A DNA stretch of 64,000 nucleotides from Thiohalocapsa sp. Lineage in GTDB: Bacteria; Pseudomonadota; Gammaproteobacteria; Chromatiales; Chromatiaceae. The notes beneath the pieces were generated by a model. It saw only the letters and a list, made by a program, of their open reading frames with translations. It did not search any database and was not told where the DNA came from. Positions within the stretch are counted from its first letter, which is position 1, and every line of letters starts with the position of its first letter. Of the stretch, positions 8,877 through 19,397 are shown piece by piece. The translations under genes and the position numbers were made by a program. The stretch spans positions 29,761-93,760 of the forward strand of contig NZ_JAJDNQ010000105.1 of NCBI RefSeq assembly GCF_022340605.1, in the 5' to 3' direction.

Positions 8877-10478
8877 TCAGACCGTGGCGTCTGCCGAGGT
8901 GATGAGATTGTTCAGCAGGGCGCTGACGGCAGCATCGCCGAGCATCCCGGCCAGGGCCACGCTGGCGGGGACAGGGCCTTGTCCCAGCAGCCCGTCGTGG
9001 AGCTTGCGCAGTGCCACGGGTCCACTGTCGCCGGCCGTGAGCTGCCGCCGCCCCGCGTCGATGAGCTGCCAGCCGAGCACGGCAGCCAGGGCGTCGCCCG
9101 GGTTGCGGATGAGCGCCGCGAGCACTTGGTCCGCATTGCCCAGCGCGGCGGCGCGGGCGCGTGCATCGGCGAGGCCGACGCGCCCGAGATGCAGATCCAG
9201 GTCCAGCCGGGCGTGCGCGACGGCGGTTCGACGCACCGCCTCCACCAGCTCTGGCTGTTCCGGCCAGACGTAGGCCGCCAGAGACAACGGCCAGCCTTGG
9301 GTGAGCGAGGTGCCGCCCGCCAGCAACCGCGGCAGGGAGCGTGCCGCCATGCCGCCGGCGAAGGTCAGCGTGTGTAGCCCGCCCCAGCCGAGCTCGAGGC
9401 AGCGCCCAGGCTGTGACAGGGGGCCTCGCGCAGCGGCGGCAGTGGTGCCGTCGGCGATATACAGGATGCCGCGACCTCGCGTCAGGTCCGGCACATAATC
9501 GAGGCCGAGCTCGCGCGCGTCGAGCGGTCGCATGGCCTGGTCGGTGGCGGCGCCGAGCCGCGGACAGGCCGGGCCGCCCGCGACGCGCAGCGGCGCGACG
9601 GGCAGGGTGAAGAGCTCGGCCGCGCGCAGCAGCGCCTCCTGCCGCGCACACTCTGCGCCGATGCCATCGCCGGACGTCGGCGCGGTGCCGGGGAGTGCTT
9701 GTTCGGCGCCGGCGGTGGCGTTGAGCTGACGCGCGAGCCGCTCAAGCAGCGGGGCACAGTCGGCCGGGGCCAGCGTCAGCTGATGCCGCCGGCGCAACAG
9801 GAACCGCAGGTGCTCGGCACCGCAGCCACAGGCGCCCGCCGCCCGCGGCGCGATGACGCTGCGCAGACCCGACGCGTACTGGCGCAGCGCGGTGGCGGCA
9901 GCCTCCGCGGCATCCTCTATCTGCCCGCTGCCGTGGCATTGGGTGCGCAGCCAGCGCGAGCGGGCGAGCGCGCGCAGGTAGCCGGGGCCCACCTCCGCGG
10001 CCTCGACGGCGGCCGCCACCAGCGGTGGCGGGATCAGCTCCGCCATAGGGGTAAGCTGCGTCATGGCCAGGCGCAGGTGTGCAGGGATTGCCGTCAGCAG
10101 GCCCAACAGGTCGCCGCGCAAAGATAGCGGGCACAGCAGCGTGAGGCGATGGATCTCGGTGAGCGGCAGATAGCGCAGCGGGTCGCGGTGGCGCCAGTCG
10201 CGTTCCAGCAGCTCGCGGTGCTCCACCACGGCCAGGGCGAACAGCAGTTCCGCGTCGAGGCGTCGGGCCGGGTCCAGCGCGTCGTGATTCAGCTCCTCCA
10301 GCGCGACTACGAGCGTCTCCAGCCAACTGCCGAGCGCCGCGTGGTCGTCGTCCGATTGTGGTGCCGGCAGGCTGCCATAGTCGCCCACCGCGGCCGCCAG
10401 CGCCGCCTCTGGCCGATAGCGGAACCAGACCGAGAAGAATTCCCGGGCCAGGGCGTCGAAGGCCGCACGCTCAGCCAT
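8877..10478 (-). CDS. DUF885-like protein with degenerate metal site
   Basis: A 533-residue, Ala/Leu-rich, mostly helical protein without a signal peptide. Its overall plan recalls DUF885 putative metallopeptidases. The N-terminus has FFSVWFRYRPEAALAAAVGDY; the C-terminus has LTQGWPLSLAAYVWPE, RLDLDLHLGRVGLADA and PGDALAAVLGWQLI, matching the family's GWALYAE, DTGLH and PGQALAY-like blocks. Where the family normally has HExxPGHH, this protein reads LELGWGGLHTLTFAGG, so the zinc-binding pair appears lost. The gene overlaps the upstream OsmC gene by 8 bases, suggesting translational coupling. The assignment is by eye and remote; the inactivity is inference. Confidence 0.55.
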   Translation of the reverse strand: MAERAAFDALAREFFSVWFRYRPEAALAAAVGDYGSLPAPQSDDDHAALGSWLETLVVALEELNHDALDPARRLDAELLFALAVVEHRELLERDWRHRDPLRYLPLTEIHRLTLLCPLSLRGDLLGLLTAIPAHLRLAMTQLTPMAELIPPPLVAAAVEAAEVGPGYLRALARSRWLRTQCHGSGQIEDAAEAAATALRQYASGLRSVIAPRAAGACGCGAEHLRFLLRRRHQLTLAPADCAPLLERLARQLNATAGAEQALPGTAPTSGDGIGAECARQEALLRAAELFTLPVAPLRVAGGPACPRLGAATDQAMRPLDARELGLDYVPDLTRGRGILYIADGTTAAAARGPLSQPGRCLELGWGGLHTLTFAGGMAARSLPRLLAGGTSLTQGWPLSLAAYVWPEQPELVEAVRRTAVAHARLDLDLHLGRVGLADARARAAALGNADQVLAALIRNPGDALAAVLGWQLIDAGRRQLTAGDSGPVALRKLHDGLLGQGPVPASVALAGMLGDAAVSALLNNLITSADATV

Positions 10479-10887
10479 CGCGGATTTCGAAGTCGTGGGT
10501 CACCTCCGCGACGGCGCCGAGCATGATAGATGCGGAGCAGTATTTCTCTGCGCTCAACGCAATCGCACGCTGCACCTGCTTCGGCTGCAGGTCATGGCCG
10601 GTGACGATGAAGTGCACGTGAATGCGTGTAAACACCTTGGGGTCGGTCTCGGCGCGCTCGGCACTCAGCTCCACGACGCAGTCGGTCACCCGGGCGCGGC
10701 CGCGGCGCAGGATCAGCAGCACGTCGAATTGGGTGCAGCCGCCAAGCCCCAGGAGCAGCATCTCCATGGGCCGCACGCCCAGGTTGCGACCGCCGAGGTC
10801 CGGCGGACCGTCCATGACCACGGCATGGCCACTGCCGGACTCGCCCACCATGGCCATGCCTTCCAGCCACTTGACGCGCGCCTTCAT
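10471..10887 (-). CDS. OsmC family protein (YhfA-like)
   Basis: A 138-residue OsmC/Ohr-fold protein. These proteins reduce organic hydroperoxides with two cysteines; here they are in GGCTQFDVL and EKYCSASIML, the usual positions. The start at 10887 gives MKARVKWLEGMAMVGESGSG, typical of the YhfA subgroup. It is divergent from crp, the same arrangement as yhfA and crp in E. coli, and its 3' end overlaps the start of the DUF885-like gene by 8 bases. The 214-base shared spacer (10888-11101) probably holds both promoters; no clear CRP site is identified there. Confidence 0.9.
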   Translation of the reverse strand: MKARVKWLEGMAMVGESGSGHAVVMDGPPDLGGRNLGVRPMEMLLLGLGGCTQFDVLLILRRGRARVTDCVVELSAERAETDPKVFTRIHVHFIVTGHDLQPKQVQRAIALSAEKYCSASIMLGAVAEVTHDFEIRDG

Positions 10888-11101
10888 CGGCGCTTTCCCT
10901 GATGAGTGATTTCCTTATTTAAATGTCGGATGCTTTGCCTCGCTGCGGCATGGGGATTTTTCGCGTATCTTGTACTGGCTTGCATGACTGCGTCCGTAGG
11001 TGGTCGATGCCGGGGAAAGCGCTCGGCGACAGGCTACCACGGAAGCGGCGCAAGCAAGGATGGCGCCGCGCCATCACACCGAAACCAGCGATCGACGCCA
11101 G

Positions 11102-11752
11102 ATGGAAAGATTCGTCCCCCCCGCCCAACCCGAGTGGCTGGAGCCGTTCCTGAGCTACTGCCACACCAAGCAATACGACAAGCGGGTGGACTTCATCCAC
11201 GCCGGTGAGCCGGCCGAGACCCTGTACTACCTGGTGGAGGGGTCCGTGGCCGCGCTCATCGAGGATGAGGACCACCGCGAGCTGACCCTGGCGCACATCA
11301 ACGCCGGCGAGTTCATCGGCGAGATGGGCCTGTTCCTGCCGCAGAAGACGCGCAGCGTCGTCGTGCGCACCCGCACCAAGTGCCGGGTCGCCGAGATCAG
11401 CTACCGGCGACTGGAGCAGGTGCTCGAGCGCGAGCTGAGCGAGCAGGCGCTGCCGATCCTCTACGCCATCGGCCGGCAGTTGTCGTTGCGCTTGCAGCGC
11501 ACCAGTCGCAAGGTGGGTGACCTGGCCTTCGTCGACGTCACCGGCCGCATCGCCGGCGCGCTGTTGGATCTGTGCAAGCAGCCCGATGCCATGACCCACC
11601 CCGACGGCATGCAGATCCGCATCACCCGCCAGGATCTGGGGCGGATGGTGGGCTGCTCGCGGGAGATGGCCGGGCGGGTGCTGAAGGCCCTGGAGGAGCA
11701 GGAGCAGATCAGCGTCAAGGGCAAGACGATCGTCGTCTACGGAACGCGGTGA
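11102..11752 (+). CDS. crp: CRP/Vfr-type cAMP-responsive regulator
   Basis: A 216-residue homodimeric transcription factor of the CRP class. The cAMP domain has ETLYYLVEGSVAALIEDE and GEFIGEMGLF with the phosphate-binding Arg-Ser (TRSVVV). The helix-turn-helix is ITRQDLGRMVGCSREMAGRV, and the protein ends GKTIVVYGTR as in E. coli CRP. The ATG at 11102 is chosen by family length; the frame is open to 11000. It is convergent with trpC and divergent from the OsmC gene. In Pseudomonas the orthologue vfr sits in the same trp-vfr-osmC-speD-coq7 block (recalled, not searched). Confidence 0.96.
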   Translation: MERFVPPAQPEWLEPFLSYCHTKQYDKRVDFIHAGEPAETLYYLVEGSVAALIEDEDHRELTLAHINAGEFIGEMGLFLPQKTRSVVVRTRTKCRVAEISYRRLEQVLERELSEQALPILYAIGRQLSLRLQRTSRKVGDLAFVDVTGRIAGALLDLCKQPDAMTHPDGMQIRITRQDLGRMVGCSREMAGRVLKALEEQEQISVKGKTIVVYGTR

Positions 11753-11787
11753 ATGAGGGGCGAAATGATGGGCTAGGGGCTAGCTCC

Positions 11788-11871
11788 GTAGGTCGGGCTG
11801 AGGAACGAAGCCCGACACCGCACGTGCCCTAACCGCTTGCTTGTCGGGCCTCCTGCGTCGGCCCGACCTAC
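11788..11871. repeat. Family C inverted repeat touching the trpC stop codon
   Basis: Arms GTAGGTCGGGCTGAGGAACG and GTCGGCCCGACCTAC are inverted and closed by a central CCTAACCGC segment. It lies between the convergent crp and trpC genes, and its outer arm contains the TAG that ends trpC (11868-11870). It may act as a bidirectional stem-loop. Confidence 0.8.
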
Positions 11872-12689
11872 AGCGCCTTGCTCCTGGTTCCTGGCTCCTG
11901 AAACAACTCGGCCAGCTTCGCGCCCGGGTCCGCGGCGCGCATGAAGGATTCTCCCACCAGGAAGGCGTGCACGCCGTGCTCGCGCATCAGGGCCACATCG
12001 GCGCGGGTGTGGATGCCGCTCTCGGTGACCAGGAGCCGGTCGTCCGGTACCCACGCCAGCAGTTCGAGCGTCGTGTCGAGGCTGACCTCGAAGGTGCGCA
12101 GGTTGCGGTTGTTGATGCCCACCAGCCGCACCGGCACCGCGAGCGCCCGCTCCAGTTCCGCGGCGTCGTGCACCTCCAGCAGCACGTCCAGGCCCAGCGC
12201 GTGGGCGGTGGCGGTGAACTCGGCCAGCTCGGCGTCGTCCAGGCAGGCGGCGATGAGCAGGATGCAGTCGGCGCCGATGGCCCGCGCCTCATGGATCTGG
12301 TAAGCGTCGATGACGAAGTCCTTGCGGATGACCGGCAGGGCGCAGGCGGCGCGCGCGCTCATCAGGTACTCGTCGTCGCCCTGGAAGAAGTCCCGGTCGG
12401 TCAGCACCGACAGACAGGCCGCCCCGCCGCGCTCGTAGGAGACGGCGATGTCCGCCGGGCGGAAGTCGGCGCGCAGGAGACCCTTGCTCGGGCTCGCGCG
12501 CTTGATCTCGGCGATGACGGCGGCGCGGCCGGCCGCGATCCGGCCCGCGAGCGCGTCGGCGAAGCCCCGGCCGGGGCCGGCCTGCTCGACCGCGGTGGTC
12601 AGCTCTGCGAGCGGCTGCCGGCGCTTGCGCTCGGCGACCTCTTCCGCCTTGCGGGCGGTGATGCGCTTGAGGATGTCCGGGGTGTCCAT
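11868..12689 (-). CDS. trpC: Indole-3-glycerol phosphate synthase
   Basis: A 273-residue (beta/alpha)8 enzyme of tryptophan synthesis, closing the indole ring from CdRP. Signature blocks: [75 protein letters not shown] and FLVGESFM, holding the catalytic Lys and Glu residues. It is monofunctional, without a PRAI domain. The last residues ([10 protein letters not shown]) lie in repeat-like DNA, and the stop codon is supplied by a family C repeat. It is the last gene of the trpG-trpD-(CxxCxxCC)-trpC run, separated from the preceding gene by 169 bases holding a family A repeat. Confidence 0.96.
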   Translation of the reverse strand: MDTPDILKRITARKAEEVAERKRRQPLAELTTAVEQAGPGRGFADALAGRIAAGRAAVIAEIKRASPSKGLLRADFRPADIAVSYERGGAACLSVLTDRDFFQGDDEYLMSARAACALPVIRKDFVIDAYQIHEARAIGADCILLIAACLDDAELAEFTATAHALGLDVLLEVHDAAELERALAVPVRLVGINNRNLRTFEVSLDTTLELLAWVPDDRLLVTESGIHTRADVALMREHGVHAFLVGESFMRAADPGAKLAELFQEPGTRSKAL

Positions 12690-12762
12690 GGTGCTCCAGG
12701 GGCAATAGGGGGCAGGCCGTGGCGCGGGCCTTGATCATAACTCCGGCCAGCGGCTTCCTGCC

Positions 12763-12821
12763 GTGGGAGCGGCGTCCTCGCCGCGACGCGCTGCCCATCG
12801 CGCCGAGGACAACGCTCCCAC
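12763..12821. repeat. Family A inverted repeat inside the trp gene run
   Basis: GTGGGAGCGGCGTCCTCGCC at the left and CGCTCCCAC at the right, with CGCCGAGGAC near the right arm. It separates trpC from the CxxCxxCC gene upstream and could attenuate or stabilise the transcript. Confidence 0.8.
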
Positions 12822-12858
12822 AGTGGGTACGGACTAGCGATCAAGGCCGTGGCGCGGC

Positions 12859-13347
12859 TCACCAAAGGGCGGCGCCGCGCTGTTGCTGCTCGGCAATGGC
12901 GGCGCGAAAGGCGGGCGGGCCGAATGCGTAGATTAATTGCTCGCCGCTGAAGCGGCCTTGCTCCTTGACCTGCTCGGCATACAGCAAGAGCCGGCGCTGG
13001 CGCTGCGCAAATGCTTTGAGCCAATCCAGACAGCGCCCCGGTATTCGGCGGCCCACCGGCAGGGCGAGGTCCACCGGCACGCCTTGCCAGTTCGTTTTGT
13101 TGAAAAGTACCAGCACTTTGGCCTTGTCCGGCTTCATCCAATCCGGTAATGGGCTCTGAGGCACGACCCAACCGCAGTTGAAGTTGACGCAAGGATCGGC
13201 CGGGCGGTTGGCGTAGTCGTCGCATCCGGAGCCCGTGCTGTGTGGGCAGGGCTGGCCGGGCCTGGCCTCGAAGCCTTGCACCAGGATGCGCACCCAGCCG
13301 TCGCAGCAGGCGGTGCAGCCATTGCAACGGCGCGCCGTCGCGTTCAT
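12859..13347 (-). CDS. CxxCxxCC-type (YkgJ-like) putative metal-chelating protein
   Basis: A 162-residue soluble protein with an N-terminal cysteine cluster: CNGCTACCDGW at residues 9-19, then PCPH, SGCDDYANRP and PCVNFNCGW. This resembles the YkgJ / CxxCxxCC family thought to chelate zinc or iron; no catalytic role is established for it. The C-terminal half (from about residue 75) has no motif I recognise. Its ATG overlaps the trpD stop by 4 bases (13344-13347), so it is translationally coupled to trpD and lies between trpD and trpC. Such an insertion within a trp operon is unusual. Confidence 0.75.
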   Translation of the reverse strand: MNATARRCNGCTACCDGWVRILVQGFEARPGQPCPHSTGSGCDDYANRPADPCVNFNCGWVVPQSPLPDWMKPDKAKVLVLFNKTNWQGVPVDLALPVGRRIPGRCLDWLKAFAQRQRRLLLYAEQVKEQGRFSGEQLIYAFGPPAFRAAIAEQQQRGAALW

Positions 13348-14387
13348 GCCGGGCCGCAGAGCTCGGCGGAAAGCGCCGCGAGCCGCTCCAGCCGGCCCAG
13401 CGCCGCGCCGCTCGCGATGGCCATGCGCGCGGCGTCGATGCCGCTGCCGAGGCTGTCGGCGACGCCCGCGACGTAGATGGCCGCACCGGCGTTCAGCAGC
13501 ACGATGTCCAGCGCCGGGCCTGGCTCGCCGGACAGCGCGGCGCGCACCAGTTGCAGGCTTTGCGCCGGGCCGTCCACGCGGATGGCGTCCAGCGGTGCCT
13601 GCGCCAGGCCGAAGTCCGCGGGGGTGATCCGATGGCGGCGGATGGTGCCGTCCTTGAGCTCGGCGACGTTGGTCGGCGCGGCGATGCTGATCTCGTCCAG
13701 CCCATCCTCCGCGTGGACCACCAGCACGTGCTCGGAGCCGAGGTTCTTCAGCACCTCGGCGAGCGGCTCCAGCAGCCCTGCGGCGAAGACGCCCAACACC
13801 TGTCGCCGCACGCCGGCCGGGTTGGTGAGCGGCCCGAGCACGTTGAAGACCGTGCGCACGCCGAGCTCCCGGCGCGGGCCGATGGCGTGCTTCATGGCGC
13901 CGTGATGGGCCGGCGCGAACATGAAGCCGACACCGACCTCATGTACGCAGCGGGCCACTTGTTCCGGCGTCAAGTCGAGCTTGACCCCGGCGGCCTCGAG
14001 CAGGTCCGCGCTGCCGGATTTCGACGAGACCGAGCGGTTGCCGTGCTTGGCCACGTGGCAGCCGGCGGCCGCGGCGACGAAGGTGCTGGCAGTTGAGACG
14101 TTGAAGGTGCCGGCCGCATCGCCGCCGGTGCCGACGATGTCGATGGCGTGGGGCAGGTCGCCGATGTCGACACCGGTGGCCAGCTCGCGCATCACCGCCG
14201 CGGCGGCGGCGATCTCCGGCACCGCCTCGCCCTTGAGCCGGAGCGCCACCAGGAAGCCTGCGATCTGCGCCGGTGTCGCGCCGCCGGTCATGATGGTGCG
14301 CATGCACGCTGTCATGTCGGCGCTACTGAGGTCGTGCCCGTCGATGACGCGGGCTAGGGCTTGTTTGATATCGATTCCGGTGGTCAT
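13344..14387 (-). CDS. trpD: Anthranilate phosphoribosyltransferase
   Basis: A 347-residue homodimeric enzyme joining anthranilate to PRPP in tryptophan synthesis. The PRPP site is visible as DIVGTGGDAAGTFNVST, and the anthranilate channel as KHGNRSVSSKSGSADLLEA. RRELGVRTVFNVLGPLTNPAG and HAEDGLDEIS are also conserved. Length is normal. It follows trpG after 95 bases and overlaps the CxxCxxCC gene by 4 bases. Confidence 0.97.
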   Translation of the reverse strand: MTTGIDIKQALARVIDGHDLSSADMTACMRTIMTGGATPAQIAGFLVALRLKGEAVPEIAAAAAVMRELATGVDIGDLPHAIDIVGTGGDAAGTFNVSTASTFVAAAAGCHVAKHGNRSVSSKSGSADLLEAAGVKLDLTPEQVARCVHEVGVGFMFAPAHHGAMKHAIGPRRELGVRTVFNVLGPLTNPAGVRRQVLGVFAAGLLEPLAEVLKNLGSEHVLVVHAEDGLDEISIAAPTNVAELKDGTIRRHRITPADFGLAQAPLDAIRVDGPAQSLQLVRAALSGEPGPALDIVLLNAGAAIYVAGVADSLGSGIDAARMAIASGAALGRLERLAALSAELCGPA

Positions 14388-14482
14388 CGGGGTTGTGTCG
14401 CTGGCGGAGGCGCTTGGCGCTTGGTCCTCGGCACTGTTGCAGCAGGGACGAGCGCCTAGGACCGAGGAACTGGGCCGTTCGT

Positions 14483-15067
14483 TCAGACTTGATCGGTGAG
14501 AAAGTTCTTTAACAGCTCGTGTCCGTGCCGGGTCAGAATCGACTCCGGGTGGAACTGAACGCCCTGTACCGGCAATTCGCGGTGGCGCACGCCCATGATC
14601 TCGTCGCGGCTGCCGTCGTCGTTGCAGGTCCAGGCGGTGACTTCGAGCGCCGGCGGCAGCCGCTCGGCGTCGATCACCAGCGAATGGTAACGGGTGGCCT
14701 CGAAGGGTGTCTCGAGGCCGGCGAAGACGCCCTCGCCGGCGTGGTGGATGGGCGAGGTCTTGCCGTGCATCACCGCGCGCGCCCGGATGATCTCGCCGCC
14801 GAAGGCGCGGCCGATGGACTGATGCCCCAGACAGACGCCGAGCACCGGCACGCGGCCCGCCGCGGCGCGGATCAGCGCCACCGAGATGCCGGCCTCATCC
14901 GGCGTGCAAGGCCCAGGCGAGATGACGATGCGCTCGGGCGCGAGCGCCAGGGCGTCCTCGACGCTCGTCTCGTCGTTGCGCAGCACGCGCACCTCGGCGC
15001 CGAGCTCACCGAGGTATTGCACCAGGTTGTAGGTGAAGGAGTCGTAGTTGTCGATCATCAGCACCAT
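14483..15067 (-). CDS. trpG: Anthranilate/aminodeoxychorismate synthase glutamine amidotransferase subunit
   Basis: A 194-residue class I glutamine amidotransferase that supplies ammonia to TrpE and possibly PabB. The oxyanion [10 protein letters not shown], the nucleophile Cys in [15 protein letters not shown] and the His-Glu pair in GVQFHPES are present. It starts [19 protein letters not shown], the family hallmark. Neither trpE nor pabB is in the window, so a dual role (TrpG/PabA) is possible. It begins the trp gene run; 160 bases separate it from hda upstream. Confidence 0.95.
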   Translation of the reverse strand: MVLMIDNYDSFTYNLVQYLGELGAEVRVLRNDETSVEDALALAPERIVISPGPCTPDEAGISVALIRAAAGRVPVLGVCLGHQSIGRAFGGEIIRARAVMHGKTSPIHHAGEGVFAGLETPFEATRYHSLVIDAERLPPALEVTAWTCNDDGSRDEIMGVRHRELPVQGVQFHPESILTRHGHELLKNFLTDQV

Positions 15068-15227
15068 GGGTGCGGTCCTGTGCCTCGGGCGGTGTTCGGT
15101 TGGGTCTGTTCGGTTGGGTCAGCGGTAGGACCGCTGGCCGGCCGGGGTGCCGTCGGGGGCGGCCGGCCACCGCCATTGTCGCGCAGCGCGAGCCCTTGGG
15201 ACAGGCCGGCGTCGACGCCGGTGGGTG

Positions 15228-16031
15228 TCAGGGCGCCGCGTCGTCGGCCTTGCTTCCGCGCTGTCCGCGGCGCCGTTCCAACAGCTCTCCCACCAAGCGG
15301 CGGTTCGGCGCGCGGCGCCGGGCCAGTGAGGTGCGGTCGAGCGCCTCCAGCAGCGATAACAGCGCCACGGTATCACGCTGGCTGTACTTGAGGATGTAGG
15401 CGAGGGTCGCATCGTCGAGCCGCATGCCGCGCGCGGCCGCGGCGTTGCGCAGCAGGCGCTCATGACCCGAGTCGTCCAGCGGGTGCACCGCGTAGGTGGC
15501 GCAGGCGCAGAGCCGCGAGGTCAGATCCGGCAGGCCGAGACCGAGCCGCGCCGCGGGCGCGCGCGCGGCGAGCAAGAGGCGGCCACCGCTGAGCTGCAGG
15601 GCGTTGTAGAGGTTGAAGAGCGCCAGCTCCCACGCGGGTTCCCCAGCGACGGCCTGCACCGCGTCGATGACCACGGCGTCGCGCGCCTCCAGGCCGTCCA
15701 GCACTGCCGGCGGCAGCGTGCCGATGTCCAGCGCGACGAAGCCCACCGCGGCGCCGGTCTCTTGCGCCGCGCGGCAGGCCGCGTGCAGCAGGTGGCTCTT
15801 GCCGCTGCCGGGCTCGCCGTGCAGGAGCACGTTGCCGCCCGCGGCGTCGTTGGCCCAGTGGCGCAGTATGGCGATCACCTCTGTGTTGCCGTCGGCGACG
15901 AAGCTGTCGAAGTCGCCGGCACCGGGTGGGCGCAGCGGCAGCGGGAGTTGGGCGGCGCCGGGGTGCACGGCGGCTGCCGCGTCTGTTGCAGCGGGCGGTG
16001 CCTCGATGTCCTGTGCGAGCTGTCGGGGCAT
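15228..16031 (-). CDS. hda: DnaA regulatory inactivator Hda
   Basis: A 267-residue AAA+ protein related to DnaA domain III. Bound to the beta clamp, it stimulates hydrolysis of DnaA-ATP after initiation. The clamp-binding motif is QLPLPL (residues 28-33), matching QLSLPL of E. coli Hda. Walker A is GEPGSGKSHLLHA; Walker B is VVIDAVQAV, where DnaA-like proteins usually have a second acidic residue. The C-terminal AAA+ lid follows. The ATG at 16031 puts about 27 residues before the clamp motif; a GTG at 15968 would give a more usual N-terminus. Confidence 0.88.
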   Translation of the reverse strand: MPRQLAQDIEAPPAATDAAAAVHPGAAQLPLPLRPPGAGDFDSFVADGNTEVIAILRHWANDAAGGNVLLHGEPGSGKSHLLHAACRAAQETGAAVGFVALDIGTLPPAVLDGLEARDAVVIDAVQAVAGEPAWELALFNLYNALQLSGGRLLLAARAPAARLGLGLPDLTSRLCACATYAVHPLDDSGHERLLRNAAAARGMRLDDATLAYILKYSQRDTVALLSLLEALDRTSLARRRAPNRRLVGELLERRRGQRGSKADDAAP

Positions 16032-16122
16032 GTGTGGGGCGCGTCGGTGCAGCAGGTCAGGGCGGCGAGTCGGTGCAGCAAATCGGTGCAGCAGTTTGGG
16101 TACAGCAGGTCTGGGCGACGAC

Positions 16123-17792
<1,670 letters not shown>

Positions 17793-17897
17793 CGGGCGGC
17801 CTCGTGCGACTCATATGGGTGCCGGTTGCCCGGGCACGGCTCCTCTGACCGGCCCGCCAGGGCGGGCGCGGTGCGGCAGGGGACTGTCGGGATGTGG

Positions 17898-19112
17898 TCA
17901 GCGCACGGAGCGATAAACGCCCGAGCGCGTGCGCTTGGCCAGGACGATCTGCCAGAGCTGCCCCTGCCGCGAGCGGAAGAAGCCCGCCGACGCGTGCAGG
18001 TAGTATTTCCACATGCGGTAGAAAACATCGTCGTAGTTGGCGCGTAGCTCCGGCCAGGCCGCGTCAAAGCGCTGCCACCAGGCCATCAGGGTTGGGTCAT
18101 AGTACGGTCCGAAATTGTGCCAGTCCTCCATGATGAACCGGCCCTCCAGGTGGCGGGCAATCTCCTGCGCGGAGGGGATCTTTCCGTTCGGGAAGATGTA
18201 GGTGTCGGTCCAGGCATCCGTAATGGCGGCAGTGCGGGTGTTGCCGATGGTATGCAACAGGAAAAGCCCGTCGTCGGTGAGCATCTGCCGTGCGACGTCG
18301 AAGTAAGCAGGGTAGTTGCGCACGCCGACGTGCTCGAACATGCCGACGGAGACGATGCGGTCGAAGCTGCCGCCCACTGCGTTGGGCAGGTCGCGATAGT
18401 CCATGAGCCGGATGTCCACGGGCAGGTCTCGGCAGCGCTCCTTGGCCAGCGATACCTGGTTGCGCGAGACGGTGACGCCCACCACCTCGACGCCGTGGTG
18501 CTCGGCGGCATAGGCGGCGAGGCCCCCCCAGCCGCAGCCGATGTCCAGCAGCCGTTGTCCGGGCGCCAACTCCAGCTTGCGGCAGATGAGGTCGAGCTTG
18601 GCGAGTTGCGCGGCCTCCAGCGAGTCGGCCTCCGCCCAATAGCCGCAGCTATAGCTCATGGTGGGGTCGAGCATGGCCTCGTAGACATCGTTGCCGATGT
18701 CGTAGTGGCGCTCGCCGACGGTGAAGGCGCGGGCGCGGGACTGGCGGTTGATGACGCGTTCCTTGAGCCAATGGAAGGCGTAGTGCAACTTGGCCTCATG
18801 GTTCAGGGCGTCGTCCAGGTCGCAGCCGAGCGCCTTCGCGATGGTCTCGTCCAGTTGTTCGCTGTCCCAGGCGCCGGCCATGTAGGCCTCGCCGAAGCCA
18901 AGCGAGCCGTCGCGCACCGCCCGCTGGTAGACGCTGGTGTCGTGCACCTGGATGTCCCAGGGGCGGTTGCCATTGATGCGGATGTCGGCGGGCTCGAGCA
19001 GGCCCTCGACGAAACGCTGCGCCGCGGAGGGGCGTTCGGTGCGGCCCGGTGGTAGGGTGTCTGCGCGCTGCGCCGGAGATGCCTGGGTGTGCTGAGTCTG
19101 TACCTGTGCCAT
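17898..19112 (-). CDS. cfa: Cyclopropane-fatty-acyl-phospholipid synthase
   Basis: A 404-residue SAM-dependent enzyme adding a methylene bridge to unsaturated acyl chains of membrane lipids in stationary phase or stress. The SAM motif is LLDIGCGWGGLAAYAA; also present are HYDIGNDVYEAMLDPTMSYS, SVGMFEHVGVRNY, HTIGN and YIFPNGKIPS. The ATG at 19112, preceded by GGGAG, starts the protein; the frame is open to 19364 but with no resemblance. Length slightly exceeds E. coli Cfa (382) because of a Gln/Thr-rich N-terminus. Confidence 0.95.
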   Translation of the reverse strand: MAQVQTQHTQASPAQRADTLPPGRTERPSAAQRFVEGLLEPADIRINGNRPWDIQVHDTSVYQRAVRDGSLGFGEAYMAGAWDSEQLDETIAKALGCDLDDALNHEAKLHYAFHWLKERVINRQSRARAFTVGERHYDIGNDVYEAMLDPTMSYSCGYWAEADSLEAAQLAKLDLICRKLELAPGQRLLDIGCGWGGLAAYAAEHHGVEVVGVTVSRNQVSLAKERCRDLPVDIRLMDYRDLPNAVGGSFDRIVSVGMFEHVGVRNYPAYFDVARQMLTDDGLFLLHTIGNTRTAAITDAWTDTYIFPNGKIPSAQEIARHLEGRFIMEDWHNFGPYYDPTLMAWWQRFDAAWPELRANYDDVFYRMWKYYLHASAGFFRSRQGQLWQIVLAKRTRSGVYRSVR

Positions 19113-19397
19113 GGTCTTGACTCCCGCCGGGTAGTGCCCGGCCAGCCGATGGATGGAGCTTTGTTGTCGCCGCCCCCGAAGGAGTGAAGTTTGGGGCAAT
19201 TTAGGCTCGTTTCCGATGGGGTTTGATGACAACGCATCCCGTTCTCGGACGCAATAGGGGCATCCGGGAAGCGACTCCCTGCAAAGGCCCGACCGCCGTT
19301 TTTTCGTATTGGGTATGCTTGCGGGTTCTCCTATGCCTGTCGTCGAATGCGCCGGGCGATTCATCGGTCATTTCTCTGCAATATGGAGTTCTTCGCC

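Noticed and set aside
10888..11101. Search for a CRP autoregulatory site between crp and the OsmC gene
   Set aside because: No TGTGA-N6-TCACA-like sequence was found by eye, so none is claimed.
17850..17870. GC-rich hairpin after cfa
   Set aside because: A palindromic GCCCGCC/GGCGGGC without a T run is expected often by chance at this GC content.
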